Of a stretch of DNA of 64,000 bases, positions 19,313 through 31,585 are shown one piece after another (position 1 is the stretch's first letter; each line of letters opens with the position of its first letter). The DNA is from Oscarella lobularis (taxonomy: Eukaryota; Porifera; Homoscleromorpha; Homosclerophorida; Oscarellidae). The translations under genes were made by a program, and so were the position numbers. Location: contig NC_089180.1 in assembly GCF_947507565.1 (NCBI RefSeq), positions 2,666,001-2,730,000 of the forward strand, given 5' to 3'. The notes under the pieces were generated by a model, which saw only the letters and a list, made by a program, of their open reading frames with translations, searched no databases and was not told where the DNA came from.

Positions 19313-20897
19313 ATGTCTTCGGGCAATTGGTGCTTGATCGAGAGCGATCCTGGCGTTTTTTCGGAACTCATCAGGGGATTCGGTGAGTAAAGCTTACGCT
19401 AGGCAATGAAAAATTGGCACATCGCTCGATAGGAGTGAGTGGAGTGCAAGTCGAGGAAATGCGGTCGCTGGAGGAAGGAGAATTCGAGAAATTGGAGTAC
19501 GTAGAACCAACTCCAACTGTGCAATAGTTGTAGATTTCGCTTGCAGACCAGTTCACGGACTCGTCTTCCTATTCAAATGGAGACCCGATGAAAAAGTGTC
19601 CGGAACGCTCGTCTCCGATTCAAGAAAAACGGAAAACAGGCATGCTGCACTGCATAAAATCGATCAACGGATTTTATATATATATATAATTGCGTAGGTT
19701 ATTATGAATGCGTGTGCTACCCAAGCGATTCTAAGCGTTCTTCTCAACTGCAATCATCCTGACGTCGATTTGGGTCAGAATCTGACGAGATTTAAAGAAT
19801 TTACTTCATCAATGGATCCATCTGTAAACTAATAATAATAGGAGTTACATCCATATGGCGTTTTTTTTTTCTCTAGCTGAAGGGCCTGTCTCTAACGAAT
19901 TCTTCCGAAATTCGAGAAGTGCACAACAGCTTTGCCAGGCAATGCAACTCAATTTTGAATGGGTCCACGTGCTCTTAGAGTTATCTTTTTTTCGAATAAT
20001 ACAGGCAGCAGACGTTTGAGTTTGATCCGTCAGTTAAAGACAAGGATGACGCTTTTCATTTTGTCAGCTATCTTCCCATTGACGGCCGTCTCTATGAATT
20101 AGATGGACTGAAAGAAGGGCCTATTGACCATGGAAGCATTAGTGAACGCAGTTGGTTTAGTCTTTGCAGGGAAGTCCTCCAAAAACGCATTGAAAGGTAA
20201 GTCTTCTTAGCTGATCGATTGAAAGAATTGATTGTTTCTGTTCGATTAGTTTCAAAGCGAATGAGATTCATTTCAATTTGATGGCTATTGTGTCTGATCA
20301 ACGCATGCTGTACGCAAAACTAGCTCAAAAACTGGAGGAAGATAAGGCAAAGATACTTCAAGATGTGATCACTTAAATAATTAAATAAAGTCATCATTTA
20401 ATGAGGGAAATTTTATTTTTTCCAGTTAGATGTCATGGCCAAGGGAGAAGATCCTCGTTGTGCCGAATTGAGAAAGAGCCTTGAGCGCATCGAGGAGCAG
20501 ATTTCAGGAGCCAAGCTGAAGCTGGAAGTGGAGGCGGAAAAAGTACAAAGATATCAGGTGAAAATCTGCGTGTCACTACACGTCATCGCGCTACTCCTTT
20601 GTCTTTGTAGATTGAAAATATCAGACGTAAACACAATTACGTTCCACTGATTATGGAACTGCTAAAGATCCTTGCACAGAAAAAGGAACTCGTTCCCCTA
20701 ATGAAAAAGGTATGTACTGTATACGCTTTGGCTTATCGAAGAAGGGGCTACTACAGTAGATGATTTTTTTATTTTAGTCTATTGAAAAGGTGAAGTCCAA
20801 GAGAGAAACCGCCTTTGTTGCCAGTAGTCCATGTATAATTTCGTTCAATTGTTCGCTGGTGCTCGACTCTGTTCACCATAAATCATCCGAAACGTAG
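19313..20897 (+). CDS. UCHL5: ubiquitin C-terminal hydrolase UCHL5/UCH37
   Basis: Exon 1 (19313-about 19382) encodes [19 protein letters not shown]. Next exons give [15 protein letters not shown] and [19 protein letters not shown]. The catalytic Cys exon has [17 protein letters not shown]. The catalytic His/Asp exon has [20 protein letters not shown]. After that come [18 protein letters not shown] and the C-terminal ULD exons ([33 protein letters not shown]). UCHL5 is the deubiquitinase of the proteasome and INO80. The LFFAKQ-like residues before the Cys exon are missing. One C-terminal reading meets a stop near 20375 before the exon starting [10 protein letters not shown], as expected if the sequence between is intronic. 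The frame ends at 20897, overlapping the next gene antisense. Confidence 0.85.
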
Positions 20898-21585
20898 AAT
20901 AGAGATCATTTTCAAACAATTTTCCGTCACCGTCTACGTCACACACGAGAAAGAACTCTGCATAAAAATAGGCAACACGTAAGTTAATTAAAATCTGCTT
21001 ATTACTATGTATCTCACTCTGAAGTTTGTCTGATTCAAGAGTTCTCGGACTCAGAAGTGACATGAGCCTGATATATTGGTCTCTGTGCAGACGACGGTCT
21101 TCGATCGACGTTTCTTCGTTCTCTGGCGGTTTCGACGCATAAAGGGATACGAATCCATGGAGAAGACGGGGTAGGCAGAACTCGGACATGTCGAACGCAT
21201 CTTGTAGGGGAATGCCCGACGGATCTATCGCCAGATATCTTCGAACGAGGCTCCTGATTTCCTTTGGTGTAACTACACAGCGAAAAATAGGCGACATTTC
21301 ACTCGGTTGCTCTTTTCACTTACACACAGTGTCCTTTCCGAGTTTTCTGATCGCTGACCGACGATTCTCCTGCGCCCTATAAAGTATCGTGGGCGATAAA
21401 TGAATCGCTTGTAAACGACGTTACCATCGCGACTTGTCGAGCGTGCGCATTGTCGATGTCGCACACGTCTCTGAGTTTGACTTGACGACGCTCTTCTACG
21501 CGACTGTTGTTGCCACAGCGCGGGAGACAGCAGTCAGAACGAAAGATTCGACCTTGAATAGGTAAACGATCGAATTTTTTGCGCA
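20845..21585 (-). CDS. EF-hand protein, unassigned family
   Basis: Minus-strand exons join coherently: VEERRQVKLRDVCDIDNAHA, then AQENRRSAIRKLGKD, then TPKEIRSLVRRYLAIDPSG and LQDAFDMSEFCLPRLL, a charged linker, and [20 protein letters not shown]. The last contains a complete EF-hand loop (D-x-D-G-D-G-x-L-x-x-x-D). The stop is at 20845. The layout (degenerate hands plus one canonical Ca2+ loop) recalls CIB/calcineurin-B or flagellar EF-hand proteins, but I cannot name it. It is convergent with UCHL5 (3' ends overlap by about 50 bp) and divergent from the gene at 21588. Confidence 0.6.
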
Positions 21586-21587
21586 AG

Positions 21588-22195
21588 TGGGGCCTCTTGT
21601 GGAGAAACGTCCTTCGAAATCAGCCTAAACCTGCCAAAAATGGCGAATTCATCGTTTTTCGTTACGCACATCGGAGCGACTACCGACAAGAAAAGAGTCG
21701 CTTGTATGCATTTCTCGGTCTTTGTTTACAGAGGAGAGACATGACAACTCGCATGGGTGACGAACGATCGCGATCGCCTCTACACGTTCACGTTGGCCAA
21801 GGGACGCCAGTCCACGTTCATCTCAAGGCGAAAGCGTCCGGGTCCATGATGTGGCAGGTTGGCAAAGAAAAAAAAAACCGTTACAGTATTTCCATTATGA
21901 ATTATTTTTTAATTAAAGGGTCCATCTCATCGTTTGGAAATCAATAAGAGTGCTGCCGCTGCTGATGGAACAGAGTTGAGAATGAGCGATTTGTCGTCGA
22001 AAACCGGTTCTGACGTCATTAGGGTGAGCCTTTGTATTTTTGAATGAATGAAGTGCATTTGTTTCTATAGGCATTCCGCCGGGATTTCTTGTCTTCCGCC
22101 GCAGCAATTCATCGAGCAATTCATCGCGTCTATCTCACCAGTACACGATCGAGCTCGTTTTCAGTTGAACGAACGATAGATAGTACAATGAGAAC
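21588..22195 (+). CDS. unrecognised three-exon protein
   Basis: A TTTACAG acceptor near 21731 leads to MTTRMGDERSRSPLHVHVGQ and PVHVHLKAKASGSMMWQ. After an intron, an exon reads HRLEINKSAAADGTELRMSD and SSKTGSDVIR. After a GTGAGC...TATAG intron (22022-22070) comes AFRRDFLSSAAAIHRAIHRV to a stop. The HVHVGQGTPVHVHLK repeat of alternating His-Val is distinctive. Helical character at the C-terminus. No family is assigned. Confidence 0.5.
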
Positions 22196-22509
22196 GATTT
22201 CAAATACGATTCGGGATCATATCGAAAGAACTTGATGCAGGTATTGGGAACGCGTTGGTATTTGACGTGGATCGCGCCCTGGGTTCCGTCGCCGCTTATC
22301 GGCGACGGCCGACGGAAAGAGTTTGTGAGATTAGAGACAGAAATCAATAGATAGTAATAGATTTACCCCCGGTAACGCCTCCCCTCTCCCTGAAAGCTTA
22401 TTTTGTAACGTTGCTTGCTCCCCTCGTATATGTCACGTGTCACATTCGATTGATGCCAAACACGGTGAAGTAGCGCGCGCGTTGCTGACGTTGCTAAGCA
22501 ACGCGCGCG

Positions 22510-23528
<1,019 letters not shown>

Positions 23529-23552
23529 TCACACGTGATCTTAGGGCCGGAA

Positions 23553-23582
23553 GTGTCTGTCTGTCTGTCTGTATGTCTGTTC
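23553..23582. repeat. (CTGT)n microsatellite
   Basis: Seven near-perfect CTGT tetranucleotides upstream of the zinc-finger exon. A GTGACGTCAC palindrome follows at about 23599. Confidence 0.9.
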
Positions 23583-23645
23583 GTCACGCTACGTATTGTG
23601 ACGTCACATAAGAAAACCCTTACTTTGTAAAGCGCATGCGCGACA

Positions 23646-23815
23646 TATGGCCCAAAACGGTGCCCCAAAAAAGGCGATTTTCGGCGCGAATAAAGCGTTT
23701 TTTCTTTCACAATCCGAAAAAACACATCGATTTAATAGACGCTTACATTCGAGCTTTTTTGCCCCTATCAAGCGACCAGAGGAAGATTATAGGTAGGAAA
23801 CACTACACTACGTCA
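23646..23815 (+). CDS. possible first exon of an unrecognised gene
   Basis: The frame MAQNGAPKKAIFGANKAFFL runs to about 23800, and a GTAGGA donor follows at about 23791. A competing frame in the same exon (IDLIDAYIRAFLPLS) also looks protein-like. No downstream exons could be joined with confidence. Confidence 0.25.
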
Positions 23816-24179
23816 TCTGTTTGCTACAGCGTATACACGACCAACAGCCCGGCGCAGAGGACACCATCGCGGCTACTGCGTAAATTCGATGACGAAAGAA
23901 AATTCTCAAATCAAGTCGTTCAAAAACAAAGGAAGAGATCACGAGGTCTGCTTTTCTCACTGATAGCACAGAAGAGAGAGTACAAGTAAATCAAGTCTCA
24001 CACGAATTTTCAATTAATTAATTAGTATAAATTAATACTAATTAATTTTTAGATGATTGTTGATTGTGGAATTGTTCCCCAAATGGTGACATTGCTTGGC
24101 AGTCACGAAACGAAACTTCTTGTACTTATGAACGCTCTTATTTATAAATTAATTAATTAATTAATAAGAGAACTTAATA

Positions 24180-24970
24180 AGCGGCGTTTGCTACGACAAC
24201 AACGCAGTTAATCCGAGCAATCAGTGTCAATACTGCAACATCGATTCATCTCCTACCTCATGGACAAACTATCCGACGCAGACTTGCAACGACGGAAATT
24301 CGTGCACTAGAGACGACACGTGCAACGCAGGAACGTGCAGTGGAACAGACTTCACCAGCGAATGCGATGTGCACATGGTGGCAACGAATCCGTGTGTCAG
24401 TGGAACATACTGTGACGATTCAAATTGTCTACCCACATATTATCCGTCGAGTCGTCAGTGTTATACGAATCAGGACGCTTGCGATTATCCGAATTTGTTT
24501 TGCAGCGGAAGTCACGCCGAGTGCCGTTATTGTACGAGTGACGGCACGTGCACTTCCGTACCGTGCACAAAGAAACCAACGACAGGTGTTGATCCAACGA
24601 ACGCCGTCATATCCGTCTTTGAGTCTACGTCATCGTCACAGTTATTGTCTCTTGTACAAGGCACAGATGGAAAGTCGTATCTGATGCTGACGAATATTCG
24701 AGAAATGAAGATGAGGTTTGAAGGCTTCAAAGTTCCGTGCGGCAACGTCAGAATCGACTGGAAATTTGTCGACACAGCCAACAGTGATGCTGTAGTGTAG
24801 TCGTCAACGGGCCAGATAGAAATCGCCAGTGAAACAATACACGACGTAACGGTTACGAACCAATTCACACTAACAAACGGAGGCACATACAGAATCGACG
24901 CTACAGCCAGAAACGTCAGAAACTGCGAAGAATTCCAACGAGATCTTTGTTTACCTCGATTGAGCAGCTA
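24180..24970 (+). CDS. Cys-rich extracellular protein exon (large secreted protein fragment)
   Basis: The reading GVCYDNNAVNPSNQCQYC, then TCNDGNSCTRDDTC with GTCSG, then further CDD/CDYPNLFCSG blocks gives a dense ladder of disulphide-type Cys pairs. A beta-rich segment follows (YLMLTNIREMKMRFEGFKVP). There is a TAG after DAVV near 24800, after which protein-like sequence continues in frame (GQIEIASETIHDVTVTNQF). This style of NGxxCTxxDxC repeat is known from very large extracellular proteins. I do not name it. The gene's other exons are not visible here. Confidence 0.55.
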
Positions 24971-24999
24971 AGACGCTCGATGAATGACGTCCGTAGTTC

Positions 25000-25200
25000 T
25001 TCTGTCGTTCTGTCGCCATTTCTTCGTGTTCGCGATGTTGCTTCGAGCGGCGAGGACGACATCTTGTCGCGATTCTCGCTCGTTTTCCTCGTGGCTTGAA
25101 ACATCTTTTTTCAAAGTATCGTCTGCGATCCTATTCGTCCCGGCACTGCTCTCAGCTTGGCCAATTTGCTCATCGAGCCTTATTTTCAGCGTCTTCCCCT
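25000..25200 (-). CDS. possible coiled-coil exon, unrecognised
   Basis: The minus frame reads LDEQIGQAESSAGTNRIADD, then SSHEENERESRQDVVLAARS and a basic end with a stop. It is highly charged and alpha-helical in character. It could be a terminal exon or part of a mobile element. The LINE fragment on the other strand follows directly. Confidence 0.28.
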
Positions 25201-25239
25201 TTGATTGGGCGCTTTTTTTAGGGCGATTTCAAACTCTAA

Positions 25240-25430
25240 TCATGGCACTAGGTTATCGTCATCTGGTGTTTGCGTTGATAGGCCTCGAACTGAGGCTTGG
25301 AAAAGATCGACGGCCTATCGTGCGCAGAAATTATGGAACTCGCTGCCTTCTGATTTAAGGGGAATAAAGAATTTGGCAGCTTTTAAAATTGCAGCGTTTC
25401 GCGTAACAGAATCTCGAGTCGAATTCCCTG
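25240..25430 (+). mobile_element. LINE (non-LTR) reverse-transcriptase tail
   Basis: RAQKLWNSLPSDLRGIKNLA with AAFKI is the hallmark C-terminal segment of jockey/CR1/RTE-type LINE ORF2 proteins, downstream of the RT domain. Only the last about 60 residues remain. 5' truncation is usual for LINEs. Confidence 0.7.
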
Positions 25431-25524
25431 GGGAGAAGAGTCCCGTACGTTCACGCCATTGCTTTTCGATCGTGTGCCTGCTGCTCCCAGGAGGTCTTCA
25501 TAAGTCAACAGAGGTAAACTAGAG

Positions 25525-25820
25525 ATGTACAGCTATACGCTAGGCTTTCCAAATGCATTCGTGACGTCATTAGGCGAGGAATTTGACAGTAGCCTTCTGT
25601 CAATGTCGTGGGCCAAGCCAGTGGAGAAGCAACAGGCAAAGAATTTCGGCAAAAGTTTCTACGGCGGAGTGGCCATGTATCAAGGGGGATCAGGAGGAGA
25701 GATGGTGCCTCGATCTCCAACGTCCACACAAGATGGCAACATGCACCCGCAGTTATGTCGACTCTACGCTTTGCCGCCCACCACTCTTCCGCTATGGCCA
25801 GTTTTTCCGCCGCCTCCGCT

Positions 25821-25853
<33 letters not shown>

Positions 25854-27000
25854 CCAGTCATCCCCGTTTGGGTCGCAAACGCCGTTCTCCGGACGAACGA
25901 AAAAAATATTTATCAGCGGACTGCAGGACCATTTGACAAGGGAAGATATTTGGAGATACTTTTGGAATTTCGGAGAGGTTTGCTACAGGAACAGGGAGGG
26001 GGCGGATTACCATGATTATTCATAGGTAACTGAGATAATAATTAAGCGCGATAACGTCACACGAAAAAGGCGAGGTGGGTGTGCTGTTTAAATTGTTGGC
26101 TTTGTTGACTGCTACGGCTCTAGACATTGGCTTTGTTTCGTTTGTTAACGCGGAAAGTGTTGATGAAATAGTTAAACGGAAGTGCCATAGAATCCGTGAA
26201 ACTTACGTAAGCAGGTCGACCTCGTGTTTTTATGGGTACAATCGTCCGTTTGCAAGGTTGAAGCTAAAAAGGCGATACCTCGGCCGGACCTCGATAACGA
26301 AGACGGCACCAGCCGTTTCATACTTCCGGGCCGCGCAGTTTCTGCACTGCCGCCGCCGCCGCCGCCGCCATCGCCATTGCAACTGTCACCAGACTACACT
26401 TACGCTTCTCCAGTTTCTTCGTAAGCACACGTGCGTGCACACGCTTGTTTCTACGCAAAAGTGTTGTCTCTAGGTACCCCGTTGGAACTTCTCCGTCCGC
26501 TGGCCCCTCTTTCGCGGCCCACAAGATCATGCCGTTTCCTGGCATACGGACGCAACCTCGTTCTCTGCTCGTCCATCCTCATAGCAGGAAAAGAGGCGAC
26601 TCCTTGGTTAATGCGTCGATGAAGAAGAAGCCTGCGAGACGTCCCTCGCTGCCGCCGCTCCGTACGGAGAAACCGCCGTCTTTCGTGTCGACTGGAACGG
26701 CTGACGATGACGACAGAGTGAGTAAGCAGTCGAAGGAGCGCAGTGTCAGTGAGAACGCCGACGATGATATGGCAACAACGGCAGTCGAAACCCAAAAGGC
26801 AATTGAGATGCCAAAGGCAATTGAAACTCCAACAACAATTGCAATGCCAACAGCAGTTATTGAGCCAGCGAACACCGACGACGTCGTCGCGTCCGTTAGC
26901 CGACGGAGAAGGAATTCAGAAGGAGAGGACCGGGAAGTACCAGCGACGAAAAGACTTCGGAGATCCCGCCCCCAGGAACCATTAACGAGACGAAGTACGC
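25525..27000 (+). CDS. Musashi/hnRNP-like RNA-binding protein
   Basis: A frame with MSWAKPVEKQQAKNFGKSF and a polyproline run (about 25805-25855) leads into KKIFISGLQDHLTREDIWRY, which contains RNP2 and helix 1 of an RRM. The next exon (about 26113-26199) gives IGFVSFVNAESVDEIV, the RNP1 strand. After a GTAAGC...AAG intron comes VEAKKAIPRPD, the conserved end of Musashi/DAZAP/hnRNP A-type RRMs, then Pro-rich and a long Ser/Arg/Thr-rich C-terminus. The stretch between FGEV and IGFV is missing the middle of the RRM, with only GTTTGCTACAG (11 nt) where an intron would begin. The C-terminal boundary with KDM3 is uncertain. Confidence 0.65.
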
Positions 27001-27199
27001 CTAATTGGAATTGCCTGTTTGATGCGGTAATGTTGTCTCTCTTGTTATGTATAGACAAGAGGCGCGTCGTGGGGAAAATTCAGGTAAATTGAAGGCTCCC
27101 CAATGTCCTATGCAATCCCCGCCTTCACAGACCGCAAGACCACTCATTGCGTAGTGACAGGTCCCCTGGATTTTTTGTGGTTTGCAATGCGGTCTTCTT

Positions 27200-30100
27200 G
27201 TAGAACGCCGTCTGTTCCCAGTTGGGGCAGTGTAATCATCGCTGCATCGACTGCGATAAGGCCATCAGAAAAGGCGGACGCTCTTCAAATTTGTGTCGCT
27301 TTCTTCACTTTCGAAGGTGAACTAGGCGACGATAGATAATCGAACGTGCGCGTGACGGACTGTTTTTTAGGATCAAACAGGACAAGGACGGGAAAATAGT
27401 TCCCGTCGGGTTTTTGAACGCGGATGTGGCGACGAAGACCGATCTAGCCCCGTACACACATCAGCTCAGAAGTACGAGTTACTTCTAGAAAAAAGTTTTT
27501 GCTTAATTAAATAGTCACGGTTTTTGTCCCCGAAGACAAAGTCGACAACGAGACGGCGCGTTATATTCTGTCACACGTCTTGCCAGCATTCTGCGACATC
27601 GTTGAAGACGAGAGGGAGTCGAGTCAATTGGGCAGTGGTGACCATTTTTGAACTGGTACAGGAGAAAAGCGTTCTATCTTTTTTTCTTTTTCTTTAGGCG
27701 CGGTTGCTTGGAAGCGATTCGTCGACGGCGCTCGCGAATTGTGCGACGTCTGCGCGACGACGATATTTAATTTTCATTGGTTCTGCGAGTCGTGCGGGTT
27801 CGTCGTCTGCCCGGACTGCTGGAAATCGAAAGCACGTGAGTATCAATAACCGTTCGTTTTTTCTCTCTCTCTCTCTCTCTCTCTCTAATCGGATTGCCAA
27901 TGCGCAGAGGGAACAAAAGGGAAAACAAGCCACTTGAAGGGATGGTCAAGTCAATGCAGGAATCCCCATGTAAACCACCTGGCGGAGAGTCTTCGTACAG
28001 CGCAGATATTTCCCAAAACAGGTATTCCTCCTTTGGTGATAAGCAATCGCGACGTGTTTATATTTTCACTCTACGTCTTAGTGCTCATTGATATGGACCG
28101 CGAAGTCCGCCGCATCCGCCGTCGCCTCTCGATCTCCACGAAAACGCCCTGCATTTGCGAAGCGGCAGAGCGCGCGTCTCCTGCCGCGATGCCAACGCGA
28201 GACGGCAGTCCTGTTACCGCTGGGGCTGATGACGATGATCGCGAAGTGCCGCAGCTAAATCTACCGATGCCGGCGTCCGTTCCTTTGGCCTACGCGGAGT
28301 TCCCCGTCTTGCCCGTTGACGTGCCGCATCGGTGGCTGTGCGAGGGTCGGCTCCTTGTGCTCGAAAATTCCGCTCATCCGAATAATCTCGTTGCTTTTCA
28401 GCACTGTTGGCTTCTCGGGCAGGTAGGCGCACGGGACGAGAGCACGTGCGCGCTTTTTCACGTTCTTTTTCTTCTAGCCTGTGATGGTAGCCAAGGTGAA
28501 TGAACAGCTGTCGCCGAACCTTTGGACTCCAGAAGCGTTTGGACGTCAGTTTGGTGAGCGATGCCTGCTTTGCTTTCCTACGTTGCACAGTTCTCTTATA
28601 TTTGTTAGGGAGTGAAACGGCTGACATGGTGGATTGTCGAATTGGAGCGCTGATTAAAGGCGTACGTGTTGGACAGTTTTGGGATGGATTCGACTTGGTT
28701 TCAGGTCGGTATCTGGCGAGTTTGCTCCCTGTTCTTTTGCCAGGCAAATTTTTTCTTGCCTAGTGCGATTGCGAGACATGTACGGGGAGCCCATGCTTTT
28801 GAAGTTGAAGGTAAAACGAAAAATTTAGAAATAAATAGGTGTTTATGAGTTTCCTTCGTGCCAGGATTGGCCTACTGGAGATGATTTCTCAGAAATCATG
28901 CCTGACAGGTACACACGTGGCGTCTGCAGCTGAGCTGAACGTCACTTCTATATTGCAATCTCTAGATTCAAGGACTTGATGGAAAGTCTTCCCTTGCGGG
29001 ATTACACCCAAAGAAATGGGAGGCTCAATCTCGCAGCAAGGTCAGCAAACTGGCTCGCGTATAAGACAGTGTACTCAGCATTTTGTTCAGGCTGCCCGAC
29101 GTCCTTGGTAAACCTGACATGGGTCCGAAAATGTACAACGCCTATGGTAAATTTTAAACACTAGCTAAAGGACATTGTAGTGAATCTAGAACGCTACTCC
29201 GTCTTATTCTTCATAGGTTCTGCGGCTTATCCTTCAGAAGGAACAACGAATCTTCACTTGGATATGTCCGATGCTGTGAATGTTTTGGTTTATGTGGGGA
29301 CGCCTTATTCCGTGAGTTTGTGATCCTTTGAAGCAAAACGCATCTTTCACTGGGACTCACTTTTAGGATGACGAAGATGAAGCCCGTCGATGCGAAGAAG
29401 GCACGCGATCTAGTCCTTGTTGTGGTTGATTATGTGAGAAAAACGTTCGTCCTTCTTTCTACAGAAATGATAGCAGCGCAAGCGGCCATAGACGAATGCG
29501 ATTCTCTGACGAGAAAGAGAATGAAAGAAGATTCGTCGTGTAAAACGGTATAAGAACTCAGACTGGTATTCATCGACGAAATTTGACATGCGTAACATAG
29601 GGAGCACTGTGGCACGTCTACGCGGCGGAAGACGCGGACAAAATCCGGCACCTGCTTAGAACGGTCGCCGAGGAAGAAGGCAGAGAAATAGAGGACAGGC
29701 ACGATCCAATTCATGACCAGGTAGGTATCTGCCTAGAGTCACACTCGCCAACAGCAAAAAACGTTCACTAAAATTAGATTTTTTATTTGGACACTACGCT
29801 GCGGAAACGTCTGCTAACTGAGTATGGAGTGAAAGGGTGGGCTATTTTGCAGTGCCTTGGGGATGCCGTGTTCATTCCAGCAGGAGCTCCACACCAGGTG
29901 AGAAATAAATATACGTCGACATTACGCTTCCGTTATTGCCTAGGTCCGCAACTTACACAGCTGCATTAAAATAGCGGAAGACTTCGTGTCACCCGAGGTA
30001 GGCAACGAATAGAATAGGAGTGCATTTTCGTTTACGCAGACTTTGAAGTGCCAATAGCATTAATTAGTATGAATGGACTATTAGACACACACACATACTC

Positions 30101-30352
30101 ACATTCCGTATGGAAGTTCAGATAATTGATAGTTTTTCTTTGATAGCATCTTGTTCACTGTGTAAAATTGACAAACGAATTCCGGAAGTTACCGGAAACT
30201 CATGCCAATCACGAAGACAAATTACAGGTTTATCTTAGCGTCGAGGAACTTTCTGGGGGTCCCCAACTAGAATGTACTTCTTTTAGGCCAAGAATATTAT
30301 TTTTCATTCGGTAAAAGATGCAGTGGGTGCCCTAAGGTCTGCTGAAGACTAG
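27200..30352 (+). CDS. KDM3: KDM3-family JmjC histone H3K9 demethylase
   Basis: About 16 exons can be followed. They include a zinc-finger part (about 27206-27327: [27 protein letters not shown]), [139 protein letters not shown] (iron HxD), [36 protein letters not shown] (distal His), [14 protein letters not shown] and the terminal [23 protein letters not shown]3 enzymes remove H3K9me1/2 using Fe(II) and 2-oxoglutarate. All three metal ligands are present. This is the most complete conserved gene of the window. Its first exons, toward 27.0 kb, are not certain. Confidence 0.88.
27861..27888. repeat. (CT)n microsatellite in a KDM3 intron
   Basis: Run of CTCTCT within a short intron after the zinc-finger exon. 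Confidence 0.9.
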
Positions 30353-30600
30353 ATAGATAATAAGCATTGGCGCGCTATTTTTCTTCTTTAAATGGATTAC
30401 TACAGTAATTGCCTTTGATTTTTTTCTGCGAGGGCTGTTTTGCCCGTGCGGTTCTTACACTGTTTCATCATGGTTTCATTTTGTGTGTACTTTGACTGTC
30501 TAACGCACGCTAGATTTGACACAAAACAAATGACAATTAGCTTCTCTGTCCTCCGATGCAATCTCTTCGATCGATTCCATGCAGGCGAATGAAAGCCTAT
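30353..30600. other. intergenic, no feature seen
   Basis: AT-rich sequence after the KDM3 stop; no ORF or repeat of note. Confidence 0.4.
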
Positions 30601-30644
30601 AGAAAACGTAGAACCGCCTTCTGCGAGTCGCGCCTATAGCTCAC

Positions 30645-30785
30645 CTTTGAGCACGTTTCGAACGCTTTGTTTCCGCCACTAGTCAAAGCCAGTAGGGAGT
30701 AAACGTCTGCAGGATTCAGCATATCCTCGTAATCGCGCAATTGCAAAGCCTGAGACATAGCAATTCGCATCTTATTGGATGTCCT
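30645..30785 (-). pseudogene. WDR35: WDR35/IFT121 C-terminal exon fragment
   Basis: The minus frame RTSNKMRIAMSQALQLRDYE continues to DMLNPADVYSLLALTSGGNK and AFETCSK, ending at a GTGAGC donor. It matches the near-C-terminal segment of the intraflagellar transport protein WDR35 (pattern DYDD-x-L-x-x-x-YxLLAL-x-S-x-x-xxAFxTCSKAF). Neighbouring exons were not found on either side, so this is an isolated exon. Confidence 0.6.
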
Positions 30786-30985
30786 CACTTTCGCCCACCG
30801 AGATGAAAAATCAATTGCAGTCGATCAGGGGGGCTATCGCGCCTGTTTGCTCCAGAAAGATTGCCAATCAGTTGCCTATATTGCCTCCTACCAAAGATCA
30901 TCTTGAATACACGGGAGATTCGGAAGTAAACACCGTTATTAGCTCTTTCGAGCAGGAATCGCACCGTTCGGCCGAGCAAAAGTGA
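30779..30985 (+). CDS. possible small protein, unrecognised
   Basis: A 68-codon ORF (MSSLSPTEMKNQLQSIRGAI ... SAEQK, stop) starts at ATG and overlaps the start of the WDR35 fragment head to head. Composition is protein-like, but there is no family match. Confidence 0.25.
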   Translation: MSSLSPTEMKNQLQSIRGAIAPVCSRKIANQLPILPPTKDHLEYTGDSEVNTVISSFEQESHRSAEQK

Positions 30986-31250
30986 CTTCGTATGCCGAGA
31001 ACACCAACGATTGCCGCGATGAGAGAGGATTCGGACGGGATCGGTGGAACTGTTTATAAGATAGATAGATCGACGCTAGCACAGCGAATCGACTCGTGTT
31101 TAATTAAAGTGTAGACGTACCCAGGACCTCGTAGGATTGATCCTAAGCAGGATCGAGGCGGAATTCGAAGAGTCGAGTAACTGCAGGAGGCTCGCCGCAT
31201 TCCACCGTTGTCCTCATCAATTTTGTCATCAATGAGAACGTCTTTTTTTT

Positions 31251-31585
31251 TTGAATTTATTTGTCAGGAATGCAAAGGCAGAGTTTAAGAAAGTCGGAGC
31301 CCTTGTTGAGAAATTCACTACTGACGCTAATGTTGCAACTTCTGACGTTGATGCTTTAATTACTCTTCTCGACAGCCTTCACGTTTGCCCTGTAAACAGT
31401 GATGCAGCCTTTGTTCAGCTTTGCAAAAGGAACAAAGGCGTCCTGAAAAACACGTCGATGACGGTCATTGCCTATCTCGACAGGCACAGTTCCTTTACAT
31501 TCTCTGGTGAGCATTACCTGGAAACGGTCCGGAAAACTGACTGTCATCTACTGATATCATCTGCAAAACGGAGATGTCAACAATG
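31251..31585 (+). mobile_element. transposase-related fragment (THAP/P-element-type C-terminal region)
   Basis: The frame VDALITLLDSLHVCPVNSDA, LCKRNKGVLKNTSMTVIAYL and TVRKTDCHLLISSAKRRCQQ resembles a block common in cnidarian and sponge transposon proteins: C-x-GN-x-D-x-xF-x-x-L followed by a DC-x-x-L and a Cys pair. The frame is then lost into the 25-bp minisatellite. Superfamily naming is tentative. Confidence 0.4.

Noticed and set aside
25505-25861. Minus-strand ORF starting with a polyalanine run
   Set aside because: It is the antisense of the polyproline codons of the RNA-binding protein.
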